Notes: generated by a model not told the origin, from the letters alone. A DNA stretch of 64,000 nucleotides from Nitrospira sp. (GCA_029194675.1 JARFXP010000005.1:124001-188000), one strand, 5' to 3'. Shown: positions 1 to 9,477, counted from the stretch's first letter. Translations and numbers: made by a program.

Positions 1-385
1 CAGACAGCGTCACATTGTAGTCAAGCGAAGTCAGCTGAATATCCAGATGCAAAAGAGCCGCAGCTTTGAGAGCAGGGAACGACCATTCGTAAGGGAACGA
101 TACAAACGTGATCTTCGGCACTTCAAGTACATAGGACACAGATTCGTCCATGCCGTCAGATGCAGAGGAGAGAGGTCCGTCAATGAGTTCGAAGGGCAAG
201 AGACGTCCTTCTCGTATGAGCAACTCGAAGAGACCGGACCGGCGCACGAAGTCGAATTGCTCTTTTCCCGCATTGGTGACAGTCCGAAAAATGCGGTCAC
301 CCTGACGATAGACGTGGCCGCTCGGATCCCGAAAAGATCCACCTACCCTGGTAGGTCGATCGTAGACCATCGCCGACTTATTCAT
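1..385 (-). CDS. Class I SAM-dependent methyltransferase, N-terminal part (cut by window edge)
   Basis: An open frame starts at 385 (MNKSAMVYDRP) and runs 128 codons off the left edge without a stop. Visible segments include GSFRDPSGHVYRQGD, a run ending in ELLIREGRLLPFELIDG, and WSFPALKAAALLHLDIQL. I recognise these as the N-terminal region of a bacterial class I methyltransferase family usually found next to the small AYIDPG protein encoded upstream. The SAM-binding domain itself lies outside the window. The start overlaps the end of the upstream gene by eight bases (ATGAATAA), which suggests translational coupling. The family assignment is from memory of the N-terminal motif; the substrate is unknown. 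Confidence 0.72.
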   Translation of the reverse strand, partial: MNKSAMVYDRPTRVGGSFRDPSGHVYRQGDRIFRTVTNAGKEQFDFVRRSGLFELLIREGRLLPFELIDGPLSSASDGMDESVSYVLEVPKITFVSFPYEWSFPALKAAALLHLDIQLTSLDYNVTLS

Positions 386-611
386 GACGATTCGTGCTTT
401 CCACTCGACCGAACAAGGATTGGTACTTCGTTTTGACGCGATCCCAGTACAACCTGACGACAACCCCGATGCCTGCGATGCCTCCCAGAATGAGCTGGAG
501 CAATGCGCTTCCGCTTCCGGGATCAATATACGCATGAGCATCAGAGACGAAAATGCTGCTGAGAAGAATGAACAGGCTACCAGACGCTCGAACGGTCGAC
601 CATTTCGGCAT
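378..611 (-). CDS. Small secreted/membrane protein of the AYIDPG type
   Basis: A 77-residue protein. I choose the start at 611 because AGGAG lies eight bases upstream and the product then begins with a signal-like segment (MPKWSTVRASGSLFILLSS) ending in DAHA. The mature part opens with AYIDPGSGSALLQLILGG and continues as a membrane helix (IAGIGVVVRLYW) followed by a basic, cytoplasm-like tail. Small proteins of this kind are common beside methyltransferases and phosphodiesterases; their function is not known to me. It overlaps the downstream methyltransferase start, so the two are probably one transcription unit. Confidence 0.75.
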   Translation of the reverse strand: MPKWSTVRASGSLFILLSSIFVSDAHAYIDPGSGSALLQLILGGIAGIGVVVRLYWDRVKTKYQSLFGRVESTNRHE

Positions 612-656
612 GATGTGTCTCCTAACTTGATTAAAGGGTGAACCTTGTCCAGCCAT

Positions 657-1207
657 TCGGATGGGCTTGCTTAGTCAGAGAAGAAAATAACCTGGACCAA
701 TAGGTTCCTTGCCTGCACACGCCCATTTCCTTGCAAGAGAGGACAACCGTCGAGCACTCTGGGTAGGACCTCTCAGAGAGGGACCGACCCACATCAAAAA
801 GAAAAAGGAAGACCGCTTTGGATAGCACCCGACATCGTCAAGTATGAATCTTATATGAATCCTACTAGTGAGAGGGAAACATGCTACGCACTTCGGGTAC
901 CACGATGCAAGTCCAAAGTCTCACTCCGTAATTTTAAGCCGCCTGGCCGATAGATCTACACAGCCGCATCCTCAGCAGAGAAAAAGATGTATCAAAATGG
1001 ATATCACGCTGGCGGAAGCGAATCATCGGCTTGGAAAACGACTAATCACAGATGGCGGTCGTTGTTGAACCCCGCTCCTCACTCGACTGCAGATCTATTT
1101 CTCCTCTTGCCACACTACTTGCCCATTCCCGGCTCGATTTGGCGAGGGCTTGTCATCCAAGTTTTATTCTGTGACACCCGATGAACGATCTACAGAGCCT
1201 CATCTTC
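657..1207. other. Gene-free stretch
   Basis: About 550 bases between two minus-strand genes. Only short open frames without convincing ribosome sites or protein-like composition are present. I see no RNA gene, repeat or clear terminator. Confidence 0.5.
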
Positions 1208-2818
1208 CTACCTCAATGCGAAACGACCTGAATCTCGTTCCGCCGATGTTCCCCCCTCCGCTCGTTCCAGTTCTCGCCGCGTTCGAGCATTCGTGAAGAT
1301 GTTGCGTAGCGCTTCACGATGCGATTGCCACTGCTTCTGCGCCACAGCGTCCATCCGTCGGTCGACCCGGTCGGACCACCACCATACCAGCCCACCGAGA
1401 CAGGCGTAGATGCCGCCGATCACGACATTGGGATAGGGACACCATTGAGCGATGGTCTCCGCAACCTGTGGAAACGGCGGCAAGGCATACCACCAACCGA
1501 TGGCGGGAATCGAGGCCGCAACAAAGACGTAATATGACATCTTTCCGCTTTTGATGGTTCCGGTCATGCGTTCCAGTAATGACTCATTTCTTGCCGATTC
1601 TCTCCCTGCCTCTTGAACACGCGCAATCTCGCGCTCAATCGCCCATAGAGTCTGGTCCGAAGGCCACGACTGCTCGTCATGTGTGCGGACCACTTCACAC
1701 TGATGGGGAAGATTGAGAGGAGCATAGCATCCCGTGCCGTTGGCAATCCGTTCAAGCAAGCTCACGTGAATCTTCGGCAAACCCATATGATGATCGCGAC
1801 AGAGTTTCACGATGTCGCGCGGCTCCCAGCGATAGTACGCGCCTAATCCGGCACGGGCATCATAGAGCTCGTCGTGCACATCTTGGTGTGTGTGGACATA
1901 TTCTCGGTCCGCCTTGATAAAACGTAGCCCGCAGCGCTCAGCCTCGGCCATCATCCAGTCCAAGGCCACCAAAGACATGCCGTGCTTCACGTAGCCGCCT
2001 CCCACGTTGGAGTGCACACCGGCAAACCATACCTGATCTACTTGTCCGGCAGGTATCCCCTTTTCATTCCACAGTTCCGGGTGAAAGGTCCGGCGGTCGT
2101 CGTCGATCGATAAGGCGTGGCAGGCACGTGTGATGCGGCTACTGGGAGTCAATTCGGAAAACCGCATGGGATAGATCCAGTTGAACAGATCCCGTAGCTC
2201 CTCAAACGGCATCCCGACTGCCCCGACCGTATCCCATACTCCCACAAAATCTATGGTCACGACCCCATCAGGCGCATGTTCATCGTGGATGATCGCGCCG
2301 CACGCCTCACGTCGCGCTCGGTCTTGTTTGGCCATGTCGGACGACGGCTGATTCTTCCGCCTCTCGCTTTCCGTCACCCTCTGGAAGGCCTCTCGTCGAA
2401 ACGCCGTCCAGCATTTGTTCACGCAACGCTTGAGTGCCACATGGCTGACTTTCCCGACATCCAAAATGCCGCAGTACTGGATGAGACCTGAGAGAGCCCT
2501 GACTGTATAAGCTCCCCGACTGAACCCGAAGAGGTAGATGTGGTCACCAGGCTCGTAGACATGAATCAATTCCGTGTAGAGGTCTTTGACGTTCTTGCGA
2601 AACCCATAGCCGAAGGCGCCGCCGATCAACTTGACCGGAGCCAGCCGCGACGTGCCGACCCCGTCATCATAAAATGCAATTTGCGGCGTCAAGGTCTGGT
2701 CGTACTTATGGCCCTGGATATCAACCGCTTCGTACAGCTTAAAGACGTTGGTCCCCCGCGCTTTGATGGCGGTATTGCCTGTTCCATCCGAACACAACAC
2801 GATATTTTTCCCAGACAT
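1208..2818 (-). CDS. DUF2235-type alpha/beta hydrolase with C-terminal membrane segments
   Basis: A 536-residue protein starting 5-6 bases after GAGGAGG. The N terminus (NIVLCSDGTGNT) and the nucleophile elbow GFSRGA (Ser100) are the signature of the DUF2235 hydrolase domain, the same fold as Tle1-type phospholipase effectors. HSNVGGGY near residue 270 fits the later active-site region. Two hydrophobic segments around residues 430-490 suggest membrane anchoring, followed by a charged tail. The substrate cannot be read from sequence; a lipid or ester hydrolase is the family expectation. No type VI secretion genes lie nearby. A close but broken paralogue lies at 18797-20406. Confidence 0.85.
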   Translation of the reverse strand: MSGKNIVLCSDGTGNTAIKARGTNVFKLYEAVDIQGHKYDQTLTPQIAFYDDGVGTSRLAPVKLIGGAFGYGFRKNVKDLYTELIHVYEPGDHIYLFGFSRGAYTVRALSGLIQYCGILDVGKVSHVALKRCVNKCWTAFRREAFQRVTESERRKNQPSSDMAKQDRARREACGAIIHDEHAPDGVVTIDFVGVWDTVGAVGMPFEELRDLFNWIYPMRFSELTPSSRITRACHALSIDDDRRTFHPELWNEKGIPAGQVDQVWFAGVHSNVGGGYVKHGMSLVALDWMMAEAERCGLRFIKADREYVHTHQDVHDELYDARAGLGAYYRWEPRDIVKLCRDHHMGLPKIHVSLLERIANGTGCYAPLNLPHQCEVVRTHDEQSWPSDQTLWAIEREIARVQEAGRESARNESLLERMTGTIKSGKMSYYVFVAASIPAIGWWYALPPFPQVAETIAQWCPYPNVVIGGIYACLGGLVWWWSDRVDRRMDAVAQKQWQSHREALRNIFTNARTRRELERAEGGTSAERDSGRFALR

Positions 2819-3174
2819 GCGATCCTCCTCGTCATCTCTCAGGAGCTACTCCGTCCTTGACTCGTCATCAATACAAGAAAGACGTTCCACCTGCGGTACC
2901 AGCAAGCTTTGCACCAGAGGGACTGGAGAAGTATCTGCTTCTATATTGAGGTTTTACGAAATAGAACGTGGATCGGGGAAGTGCTATAGCGGTGGTTCTG
3001 TATCTATACAGATAACAGACTGTATCGGAAATGATTCAAGACGGAGCAGCTGGATTACCCCGTGACCTACGAGGTTTCAGAAGCAAGCGGACTTACCCTC
3101 CGGTTGCCGATAGAGGGATGGAATCACCAGCCATCTATGTTCCTCATCGATGCAATGTCACGGATAAGGTCCCT
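2819..3174. other. Intergenic, nothing recognised
   Basis: About 355 bases upstream of the DUF2235 gene and downstream of the nuclease-fold gene. It must hold the promoter of the minus-strand DUF2235 gene, but I cannot point to a convincing one. Confidence 0.4.
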
Positions 3175-4137
3175 TCAGAACCAACCTTCAAGGCGCCATC
3201 CCCGCGACACGAACAGCGGCACGAAGGCAGGGGGGATGAACAACCGGTCTTCAACATTCGGGATGCGGAAGTAGTGCTGCGGTTGCAGCATCACATGATC
3301 ATTCCGGCTCAAATCGATGACGGCACGACTGGGTGCTTCACGTCGCCCCAAATAACGCACCTCAAACGCCTCAAAACGGAGTGGATTAGCAGAATCGAAG
3401 ACACCGGTTCCGTTGGCGCGGGACTGGCGAACGAAGTCACGTGCCCGGCGCAGCGCAGGAGTTGTCTCGGCCACCCGATTTGCGGCGCCAGGCGCAATGA
3501 CCGCGTCCAGGATCGAGGGCGATTCACGGAACGGATCAATGTTCGGCCAGACGAAAAACGGCATTGCCGCGCCGATTGCGAGCATGCGTTCGTTATAAGA
3601 AGGCGGGCGTGGGCCAGGGCTGGTCCCGTTCGGCTGATTTCGGTTAATAAAAGCCAGAAACCGCCCAAACGAATCAAAGACTTCAAACGAGAAGGAGAAG
3701 AAGTATCCGAATGTATTCGAATCCTGTCCAAGAGCGGTCATGTCGGTTTGCACCAGGGAAATCAATGTTCGCTCGGCATGATCCCCGTGAAAGCGATGAT
3801 TGATGCCTGCTCCGGCTCCAATACGCCCCTGCAGATGACCCACAAGATCCGCGTCAAGTTGAAGGGGTCCGAACTGAGGAAGAAACGGATCTGTGAGATA
3901 GGCATCCCATTCCGCTGAATCAAGACGGCGCTGCGCCGATGACCCGGCGAGCTGGAAGTTTTTCTCGGGCGTATCGACACCGAGAAAACGAATTGATCCA
4001 CTGCCCTCGATGTGAAGCCCGATCGTATCGCCGTCGGGGATCGAAGCTTCGAGGGATTGCGGTTGATCATTGGCTCCTCGCCGAATAGATCCGATCGCGC
4101 GCACATTACCATCCGTAGTAAAGAATGCATCAGCCAT
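3175..4137 (-). CDS. Staphylococcal-nuclease-fold protein with a large insertion
   Basis: A 320-residue protein. The start at 4137 (MADAFFTTDG) is supported by AGGAGGAG upstream. Around residues 35-65 it has IPDGDTIGLHI and IRFLGVDTPEKNF, the nuclease-fold signature with the expected Arg and Glu. About 90 residues later FDSFGRFLAFINRNQP gives the second conserved Arg region, and YNERMLAIGAAMPFFVWPN matches the following helix. The stretch between is much longer than in normal thermonucleases, and a ~120-residue C-terminal extension follows. No signal peptide is visible. Whether it still cuts nucleic acid is open; the fold call is moderately secure. Confidence 0.65.
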   Translation of the reverse strand: MADAFFTTDGNVRAIGSIRRGANDQPQSLEASIPDGDTIGLHIEGSGSIRFLGVDTPEKNFQLAGSSAQRRLDSAEWDAYLTDPFLPQFGPLQLDADLVGHLQGRIGAGAGINHRFHGDHAERTLISLVQTDMTALGQDSNTFGYFFSFSFEVFDSFGRFLAFINRNQPNGTSPGPRPPSYNERMLAIGAAMPFFVWPNIDPFRESPSILDAVIAPGAANRVAETTPALRRARDFVRQSRANGTGVFDSANPLRFEAFEVRYLGRREAPSRAVIDLSRNDHVMLQPQHYFRIPNVEDRLFIPPAFVPLFVSRGWRLEGWF

Positions 4138-4620
4138 GATCGAACTCCTCCTGTGCGTCCGAGGACGAGTGGGCAACGCTCGACATGAGTGCAGCCACTC
4201 GTGCTCATCGAGTGGCGAAGAGACTTGTGGCAAGACTCGTGCCGAGACCAATAAAAAACTTCGTCTCTTAATTTCCAGCCACTAAGGAAGGATTGGCCAC
4301 ACAGAGCAAAGGAATGATGGAGAGATCTGTATTGAAACAGTCATCATGAGTATCGGAAGAGATACTACTTTCCGCAGTTAGACACCCTCGGGTTCTTAGT
4401 GAAGGGCTCACTCCGTTTGGACTTTTCAGTCTTCTATCGGCTTCCCGACGTTTCATCCCAAACGTTCGAAATGAATCGCCTCGCGTCGTGGCCAGTGCAA
4501 GGGATTGAGTGGCTCTTACCAGAACTTGACCGGGGCAAAAATCAGCAAGTGGGACTCAGCCGGTGCGAAATCAGCCGTCGTGGTGCGGATCATCTGACCA
4601 ACCCTATGGTCTTGCCACGT
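4138..4620. other. Intergenic, nothing recognised
   Basis: About 480 bases with only short, unconvincing frames. It contains the upstream region of the minus-strand nuclease-fold gene, including its Shine-Dalgarno site. Confidence 0.4.
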
Positions 4621-4908
4621 TCATGATTGGTGATGAGCCCTTGAAGAGGAGCCTTTGACGAATAGCACTCGCTCGGCTTGTGTGATCGCATCCCGCAGTA
4701 TCTTCAGATTCTTCTCTGTTTTCTGCACACTGTCCACATAACGGGATGCCGCCAGCGTCAAATCCTGCAACGTCTTTTTCAAGTCATTCTCTTCCGTAAA
4801 TTCCCTCGATGCCGAGGATCGAGCCAGCGCCAGCCGTCGGCGCGGGCCGATATAGGGTTGGGGAGCGATTGGATTATCTTTTTCGAGCTCCGGCCGCCTG
4901 AATATCAT
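4621..4908 (-). CDS. Hypothetical small helical protein
   Basis: A 95-residue protein with a clear GGAGG seven bases before the ATG. That site lies in the palindrome CCTCCATGGAGG (4916-4927). The first 35 residues are basic and proline-containing; residues 38-85 (DLKKTLQDLTLAASRYVDSV and onward) form a charged helical stretch that could be a coiled coil. No signal peptide or membrane segment. I do not recognise the family. Confidence 0.6.
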   Translation of the reverse strand: MIFRRPELEKDNPIAPQPYIGPRRRLALARSSASREFTEENDLKKTLQDLTLAASRYVDSVQKTEKNLKILRDAITQAERVLFVKGSSSRAHHQS

Positions 4909-5020
4909 TGTATTTCCTCCATGGAGGTAGGCACGGTATCATAACCCTCAGGCGGTTTATAGAGCATCCCTCGTGCCACTCGCCCTCATGAGGCTGATCC
5001 TATCCATATACTCGTCTTTC

Positions 5021-5680
5021 CTACGTTCCGCTTTCTGGTTCTCGTCCCCGCTTTCTCCGTGAAGGGAAGAAGGCCGGCGTTACCGCCGCATACTGTTCAT
5101 AAGCCTCGCCGAATGCCGCGCGGGCCTCTGCCTCCTCTTCGTGCGCAAGCAGAACATACATCCCCACGAGCACAGGGAACATGACCAGAGTCGGAAAGGT
5201 CGGCCACTGGAGAAGAAAACCGAGCATAATGATAATGAAGGCGGCATACTGAGGATGTCTGATCAAGGCATAGGGTCCGCTCGTGGCCAAGACTTGGGCA
5301 CGTTGCGCCCGATACAAAATGCGCCACGAGGCCGCCAGCAGCAGTAGTCCAATAAAGACCAACACCTCACTGAGAATATGCACTGGATCAGAGTGCGCGG
5401 GGCCCGGGATGCCGAGCAAGACATGCCAGAAATGGCCAGTGTCGTGAGCAAATGGATCGACCTCCGGATAGTGGTTCGCCAGCCATCCCGAAAGGAGATA
5501 CAAACTCAGGGGGAACCCATACATCTCCGCGAATAGGGCCACGATAAACGCGGAGAAGACTCCAAGGGATCGCCAATCGCGTCCCGTCCGAGGACGCGTG
5601 AAGGTCAGCGCAAAAAGAATAAAGAACAGGGAATTAATGAGGACGAGCCACCATACCCCGTAGGCTGCGTCATTATCCAT
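5021..5680 (-). CDS. Integral membrane methyltransferase (ICMT/PEMT-like)
   Basis: I use the start at 5680 (MDNDAAYGVWW) because a purine-rich GGGAGAGGG precedes it; an upstream in-frame ATG at 5740 would add 20 unlikely residues. The 219-residue protein has several membrane helices. Its C-terminal half carries SGPYALIRHPQYAAF and then HEEEAEAR about 45 residues later, the RHP...EE signature of isoprenylcysteine carboxyl methyltransferase and phospholipid methyltransferase relatives, which bind SAM at the membrane face. The methyl acceptor is unknown. It stands alone, with no pathway partner next to it. Confidence 0.78.
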   Translation of the reverse strand: MDNDAAYGVWWLVLINSLFFILFALTFTRPRTGRDWRSLGVFSAFIVALFAEMYGFPLSLYLLSGWLANHYPEVDPFAHDTGHFWHVLLGIPGPAHSDPVHILSEVLVFIGLLLLAASWRILYRAQRAQVLATSGPYALIRHPQYAAFIIIMLGFLLQWPTFPTLVMFPVLVGMYVLLAHEEEAEARAAFGEAYEQYAAVTPAFFPSRRKRGREPESGT

Positions 5681-6198
5681 ATGCCCTCTCCCTGCCGTCA
5701 TATGACATGTGTCGATACAGAAAGGCGGCAGTTCCTCCAACTGCTACACCATATCGTACTCAACCAGAGTAAGTCAGTCGGACCCTATTGAGAACGGCTA
5801 TCTTCCTTCCGGCATCGCCCAGATGCAGCCGAACGCTGATGTTCCAGCTCCTCTCAAACGAGGAGCATGTGAATCGGGGGGAGGCAGCTGAGAGGTATGT
5901 CGGCACGAAAGGCCGCTACGCGGTCCAATTCCTCGCTCGTGCCTAAGCGGACAACAGCACATGCCGCTCATGGTCAGTAAGAAAGATAGGGGAACAGGGC
6001 CTCAGCGGGGATATAGGAGTAACTCTCTTCACGTGTGGGTAAGAAGCTCTGATTGACGCAACGAACAGGGCTGGGGGTGAGAAGAACTTCGGATGGCTTG
6101 ATAGGAATTTAGCGCTCTTCTTACTGCCGCTGACCCTCTGTTCTTCTTTACCTCTGCTGTGCTTTATGAACTCATGATGGTCTTGAGCACACAGGATC
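5681..6198. other. Intergenic, nothing recognised
   Basis: About 500 bases between two minus-strand genes. I found no credible reading frame, RNA or strong hairpin here. Confidence 0.4.
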
Positions 6199-7224
6199 TC
6201 ACCGCCTACCCGTCTTCAACTTTGCGTAATGAGAACAGCCTTTTGGCTCTCTGAGATCGCAGGCTTTCCCGTAGTACTTAAGTGCTTCAGCATCGTCCTG
6301 TTTGAGACCCCTTCCGACTTGATAGACCATGCCGAGATGGATACAGCCCTTCGCATCCCCAGCGTCACAGGCCTTTCTGTAAAGGTTGATGGCTCGAATG
6401 TCGTCCTGCTTGATCCCGGTCCCCTGGGCATACATCAGACCGAGATTGGAGCAACCTCTCGCATTCCCACCATCACAGGCCTTCCTGTAGAAGTCGGCGG
6501 CTTGAAAGTTGTCCTGCTGGACCTCGGTGTACATCACGCCAAGGTTGTAGCAGCCCCTCGCATTCCCACCGTCACAGGCCTTCCTATAGAAGTCGGTTGC
6601 TTGAACGTCATCCTGTGGAACCCCGGCCCCTTCGGCATACATCACGCCAAGGTTGTAGCAGCCCCTCGCATTCCCACCGTCACAGGCTTTCCTAGAGAAG
6701 GCAACGGCTTGAGCGTCGTCCTGTGGCACCCCAATCCCTTCGGCATACATCACGCCAAGGTTGTAGCAACCCTTCACATGCCCCCCATCACAGGCTTGCC
6801 TGTAGAAGTCGATGGCTTCAAGGTCGTCCTGTTGAACCCCGGTCCCCTCGGCATACATCACGCCAAGATTGAAACAGCCCTTCATACCCCCACCATCGCA
6901 GGCTTTCCGAGAGAAGGCAGCGGCTTGAACGTCGTCCTGTGGGATCCCGATCCCCTCGGCATACATCACGCCAAGATTGGAGCAGCCACTCGCATCCCCG
7001 CCGTCACAGGCTTTCCTGAAAAGGGCTGCAGCTCGAGTGTCATCTTGCTTCACTCCTTCACCTTTCAGATACAACAATCCGAGGGAGTTGCATGCTGTCG
7101 AAGTGCCTTTCTCGCACGCTGCTTTCGCTTGTTGCGGCTGGTCGGCTGCCTCCGAAGGACTCATCGCTGCTGAGACCAATGTTGCGAAGACAATGTATGC
7201 GTGAAGAAGAGGGCGAACCGTCAT
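6199..7224 (-). CDS. Secreted cysteine-rich Sel1-repeat protein
   Basis: A 341-residue protein starting after GGAGG with a signal peptide (cleavage probably after PSEA, residue ~26). The rest is eight Sel1-like repeats of 36 residues plus a partial ninth, each opening with ACDGG...GC and containing NLGVMYAEG. The two cysteines per repeat are expected to form a disulfide, as in Helicobacter cysteine-rich (Hcp) proteins. Repeat six is three residues short (YTEVQQDN where neighbours have GxGxxQDD). The DNA repeats (108 bp) are nearly identical, so copy number may vary. Likely periplasmic or extracellular protein-protein interaction; partner unknown. Confidence 0.88.
   Translation of the reverse strand: MTVRPLLHAYIVFATLVSAAMSPSEAADQPQQAKAACEKGTSTACNSLGLLYLKGEGVKQDDTRAAALFRKACDGGDASGCSNLGVMYAEGIGIPQDDVQAAAFSRKACDGGGMKGCFNLGVMYAEGTGVQQDDLEAIDFYRQACDGGHVKGCYNLGVMYAEGIGVPQDDAQAVAFSRKACDGGNARGCYNLGVMYAEGAGVPQDDVQATDFYRKACDGGNARGCYNLGVMYTEVQQDNFQAADFYRKACDGGNARGCSNLGLMYAQGTGIKQDDIRAINLYRKACDAGDAKGCIHLGMVYQVGRGLKQDDAEALKYYGKACDLREPKGCSHYAKLKTGRR
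6219..7142 (-). repeat. Tandem 108-bp repeats encoding Sel1 units
   Basis: Eight full 108-bp units (one of 99 bp) and a partial unit, in frame with the gene. Adjacent units four to six share long identical blocks, which points to recent expansion by unequal recombination. Confidence 0.8.
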
Positions 7225-7728
7225 TGGGTAACCTCCGAAAAAGCAGAAAGCCTCGAGCGGAACGAAGTCTAGCGAGACGGACGATCAGATTCAAGGCGGG
7301 AAGCTGGAACCGAATCTGAAGCCCAACTTGTGCGAGATGCGGTCTCTGCATCGCAGCGACGTTCGCGAATAAGTTGTCAACTTGCATGAGAAAACACGGG
7401 CGCGTCGGTGCGGTGAACGTTGTTGACACCATTCGGATTCCAGATTGTCAATTCCAAGGGATGTTCCATATTCCTCTCATCGCCCGCGTCTCATATGGTA
7501 TGGCCCCGCACACCCGTTGCAAAGTGAATCTCGAAGGCGATACGATCGCTTTCCCTCTTTTTCTTTTCCTTCATGAAGAGGGGAACGCGCCGACATCGGT
7601 TTAGGCTTGAATTCAGGTGCTTCCGCCTAAGCCTCCTGAGCGGATTTCATGCGCACATGAGTGAATTGAAGCCCATTGGCGGGGAATCCATTTGTGGTCA
7701 CCGCACCTTATCGACTTGTGGGTGAAAC
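7225..7728. other. Divergent intergenic region
   Basis: About 500 bases between divergently transcribed envelope genes (Sel1 protein to the left, OmpA-type protein to the right). It should contain both promoters. I see no gene in it and could not assign -35/-10 elements with confidence. Confidence 0.4.
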
Positions 7729-9477
7729 ATGATCATCAAGTTAGCCACCTTTGCTCTTGTCTCCATCGTCATGCTATGCGGAAACATGCCTGTTGCTATG
7801 GCCGTTGGAGATTCAGACGGGCAGTCGTCGCAAGACGAATTGAGTGTGGCGAGGAATCAACTCCAGCAGGCCAAGCAAAAGATCGATGATCTCGAGCGAC
7901 AACTCAAGCAACGGATCGGTGAGCTCGTTCTCCAGCTTCATGCCAAGGATAATGAGATCGCAGCCCTGATAACCAGCGGCCACGAGAATTCCAAGCAGCT
8001 TCGAGATGATCTTGCGTCCCAAACTGAGGAGCTCAACCAGGCCAAGCGCCGTATTGCCGAACTTGAACAACAGCTGGCAGCGACGGGAAAAATGCAGGAA
8101 CTGGCGCAGGCCAAACGGCGCGCCGCCGAAGCCGAACAACAGACGGCAAAGAAAGAACAAGAGCTGGCGCAGGCCAAGCGCCGCGTTGCCGAATTCGAAC
8201 AACAGCTGGCAGCGATGGGAAAAGGACAGGACCTGACCCAGGCCAAACGGCGCGCCGCTGAAGCCGACCAGCAGATGGCTGGGAAAGAGCAAGAGCTGGC
8301 ACAGGCCAAGCGCCGGGTCACCGACGCGGAACAGCAGATAGCCGGGAAAGAACTAGAACTGGCTCAGGCTAAGCGCCGTGTCACTGAAGCCGAACTGCAG
8401 ATGGCGGAGAAAGAGCATGAACTGGCGCAGACCAAACGCCGTGTCACCGAAGTCGAACAACAGACGGCGGGGAAAGAGCAGGAACTGGCGCAGGCCAAGC
8501 GCCGTGTCACCGAAGTCGAACAACAGACGGCGGGGAGAGAGCAAGAGCTGACGCAGGTCAAGCGTCGTGTCACCGACACGGAACAGCAGATAGCGGGGAA
8601 AGAACTGGAACTGGCGCAGGCTAAGCGCCGCACCGCCGAAGCGGAACAACAGACAGCGAAGAAAGAGCAAGAACTGGCGCAGGTCAAGGAGGACCTCAAA
8701 CAAGCCACTCAAAAGCTGGCGGATCTCAATCCCCAACTCACGGCAAAAGACGCGGAACTTGTGCGCACGAAGCAATTGCTGGCGGAGCTTGAGCTCAATT
8801 CGTCCAAACAAACCGCACCGCCTTCCGCTCAAGAAGAACCTCCCTCGCTTGCTCTGCTACCTATCGATCACAATCTCTCCTTGACCAACCTGCTCGGGCC
8901 CGACTCTGAGGTCGCAGATGATGGGGAAGTATTACCATCAAATGGTGACCTCGGCAAAGTGAGCGAAAGCCTTGCGAATCTCTTACAGCCGGAACTCAAG
9001 AAGGGCAGTGCGGCCTTGAAGCAGCGAGGAAATAAATTGACCCTCGCATTGGCAACCAGTGAGTTATTTTCCACAGGTGACGCGACAGTCACCATCGGAG
9101 GCGCCTCGCTGCTCGAGCGGGTCGGAGTCGTCTTGCATGGATTCCGTTACCAGAACATAGAGGTAGCCGGGCATACCGACAACCAACCGCTCCGGAACGA
9201 CTCTCGGAAAGGCTTTCGGGATAATGCCGAACTCTCTCGGACCAGGGCCGACCATGCCGTTCAGGTACTGGTCAGCGGGGGGTTAGGGGGCGACCGGATC
9301 AAAGCAGTGGGGTACGCAGATAGCAAGCCTATCGCGACGAATGAGACTGAAAAGGGCCGGATGAAGAACCGACGAATGGAAATCGTCATTACACAGTGGC
9401 CGGAATCGGGTGGCACTGTGGGCGACGGTAAAGCGCAAGCCGGCAAGAAAGTTCAAGATACTCCGCTCAAACGGTGA
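7729..9477 (+). CDS. OmpA-family envelope protein with a long repetitive coiled coil
   Basis: A 582-residue protein. Residues 1-25 form a signal peptide (PVAMA cleavage). Residues ~35-360 are an alpha-helical coiled coil built largely from a 21-residue unit of the form ELAQAKRRVTEVEQQTAGKE, repeated about a dozen times. The C-terminal ~130 residues are an OmpA/MotB peptidoglycan-binding domain, with GHTDNQPL, LSRTRAD and a GRMKNRRMEIV end. The layout suggests a periplasmic spacer that holds the wall-binding domain away from its other end. There is no beta-barrel or lipobox, so how the N terminus is attached is unclear. It is monocistronic. Confidence 0.88.
   Translation: MIIKLATFALVSIVMLCGNMPVAMAVGDSDGQSSQDELSVARNQLQQAKQKIDDLERQLKQRIGELVLQLHAKDNEIAALITSGHENSKQLRDDLASQTEELNQAKRRIAELEQQLAATGKMQELAQAKRRAAEAEQQTAKKEQELAQAKRRVAEFEQQLAAMGKGQDLTQAKRRAAEADQQMAGKEQELAQAKRRVTDAEQQIAGKELELAQAKRRVTEAELQMAEKEHELAQTKRRVTEVEQQTAGKEQELAQAKRRVTEVEQQTAGREQELTQVKRRVTDTEQQIAGKELELAQAKRRTAEAEQQTAKKEQELAQVKEDLKQATQKLADLNPQLTAKDAELVRTKQLLAELELNSSKQTAPPSAQEEPPSLALLPIDHNLSLTNLLGPDSEVADDGEVLPSNGDLGKVSESLANLLQPELKKGSAALKQRGNKLTLALATSELFSTGDATVTIGGASLLERVGVVLHGFRYQNIEVAGHTDNQPLRNDSRKGFRDNAELSRTRADHAVQVLVSGGLGGDRIKAVGYADSKPIATNETEKGRMKNRRMEIVITQWPESGGTVGDGKAQAGKKVQDTPLKR
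8030..8700 (+). repeat. Tandem 63-bp repeats encoding coiled-coil units
   Basis: Repeated 63-bp units (21 codons) with the core CAGGCCAAGCGCCG. Some units are near identical and others have diverged, so the array looks both expanded and old. Since 21 = 3 x 7, each unit keeps the heptad phase. Confidence 0.8.

Noticed and set aside
868..1184. Short plus-strand frames upstream of the DUF2235 gene
   Set aside because: No ribosome site, no recognisable features, and they overlap each other in different frames.
3031..3918. A 295-codon plus-strand frame opposite the nuclease-fold gene
   Set aside because: No motif or ribosome site; the minus-strand frame has clear SNase signatures.
6229..7173. 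A 314-codon plus-strand frame opposite the Sel1-repeat gene
   Set aside because: It is a mirror of the repeat array: the minus strand has signal peptide, ribosome site and family motifs, and this frame has none.
6219..8700. CRISPR-like arrays
   Set aside because: The repeats are in-frame protein-coding units with no unique spacers, and no cas gene is in the window.
7813..8832. Several repetitive minus-strand frames opposite the OmpA-type gene
   Set aside because: They arise from the 63-bp repeats on the other strand and have Leu/Phe- or Ser/Cys-rich nonsense composition.
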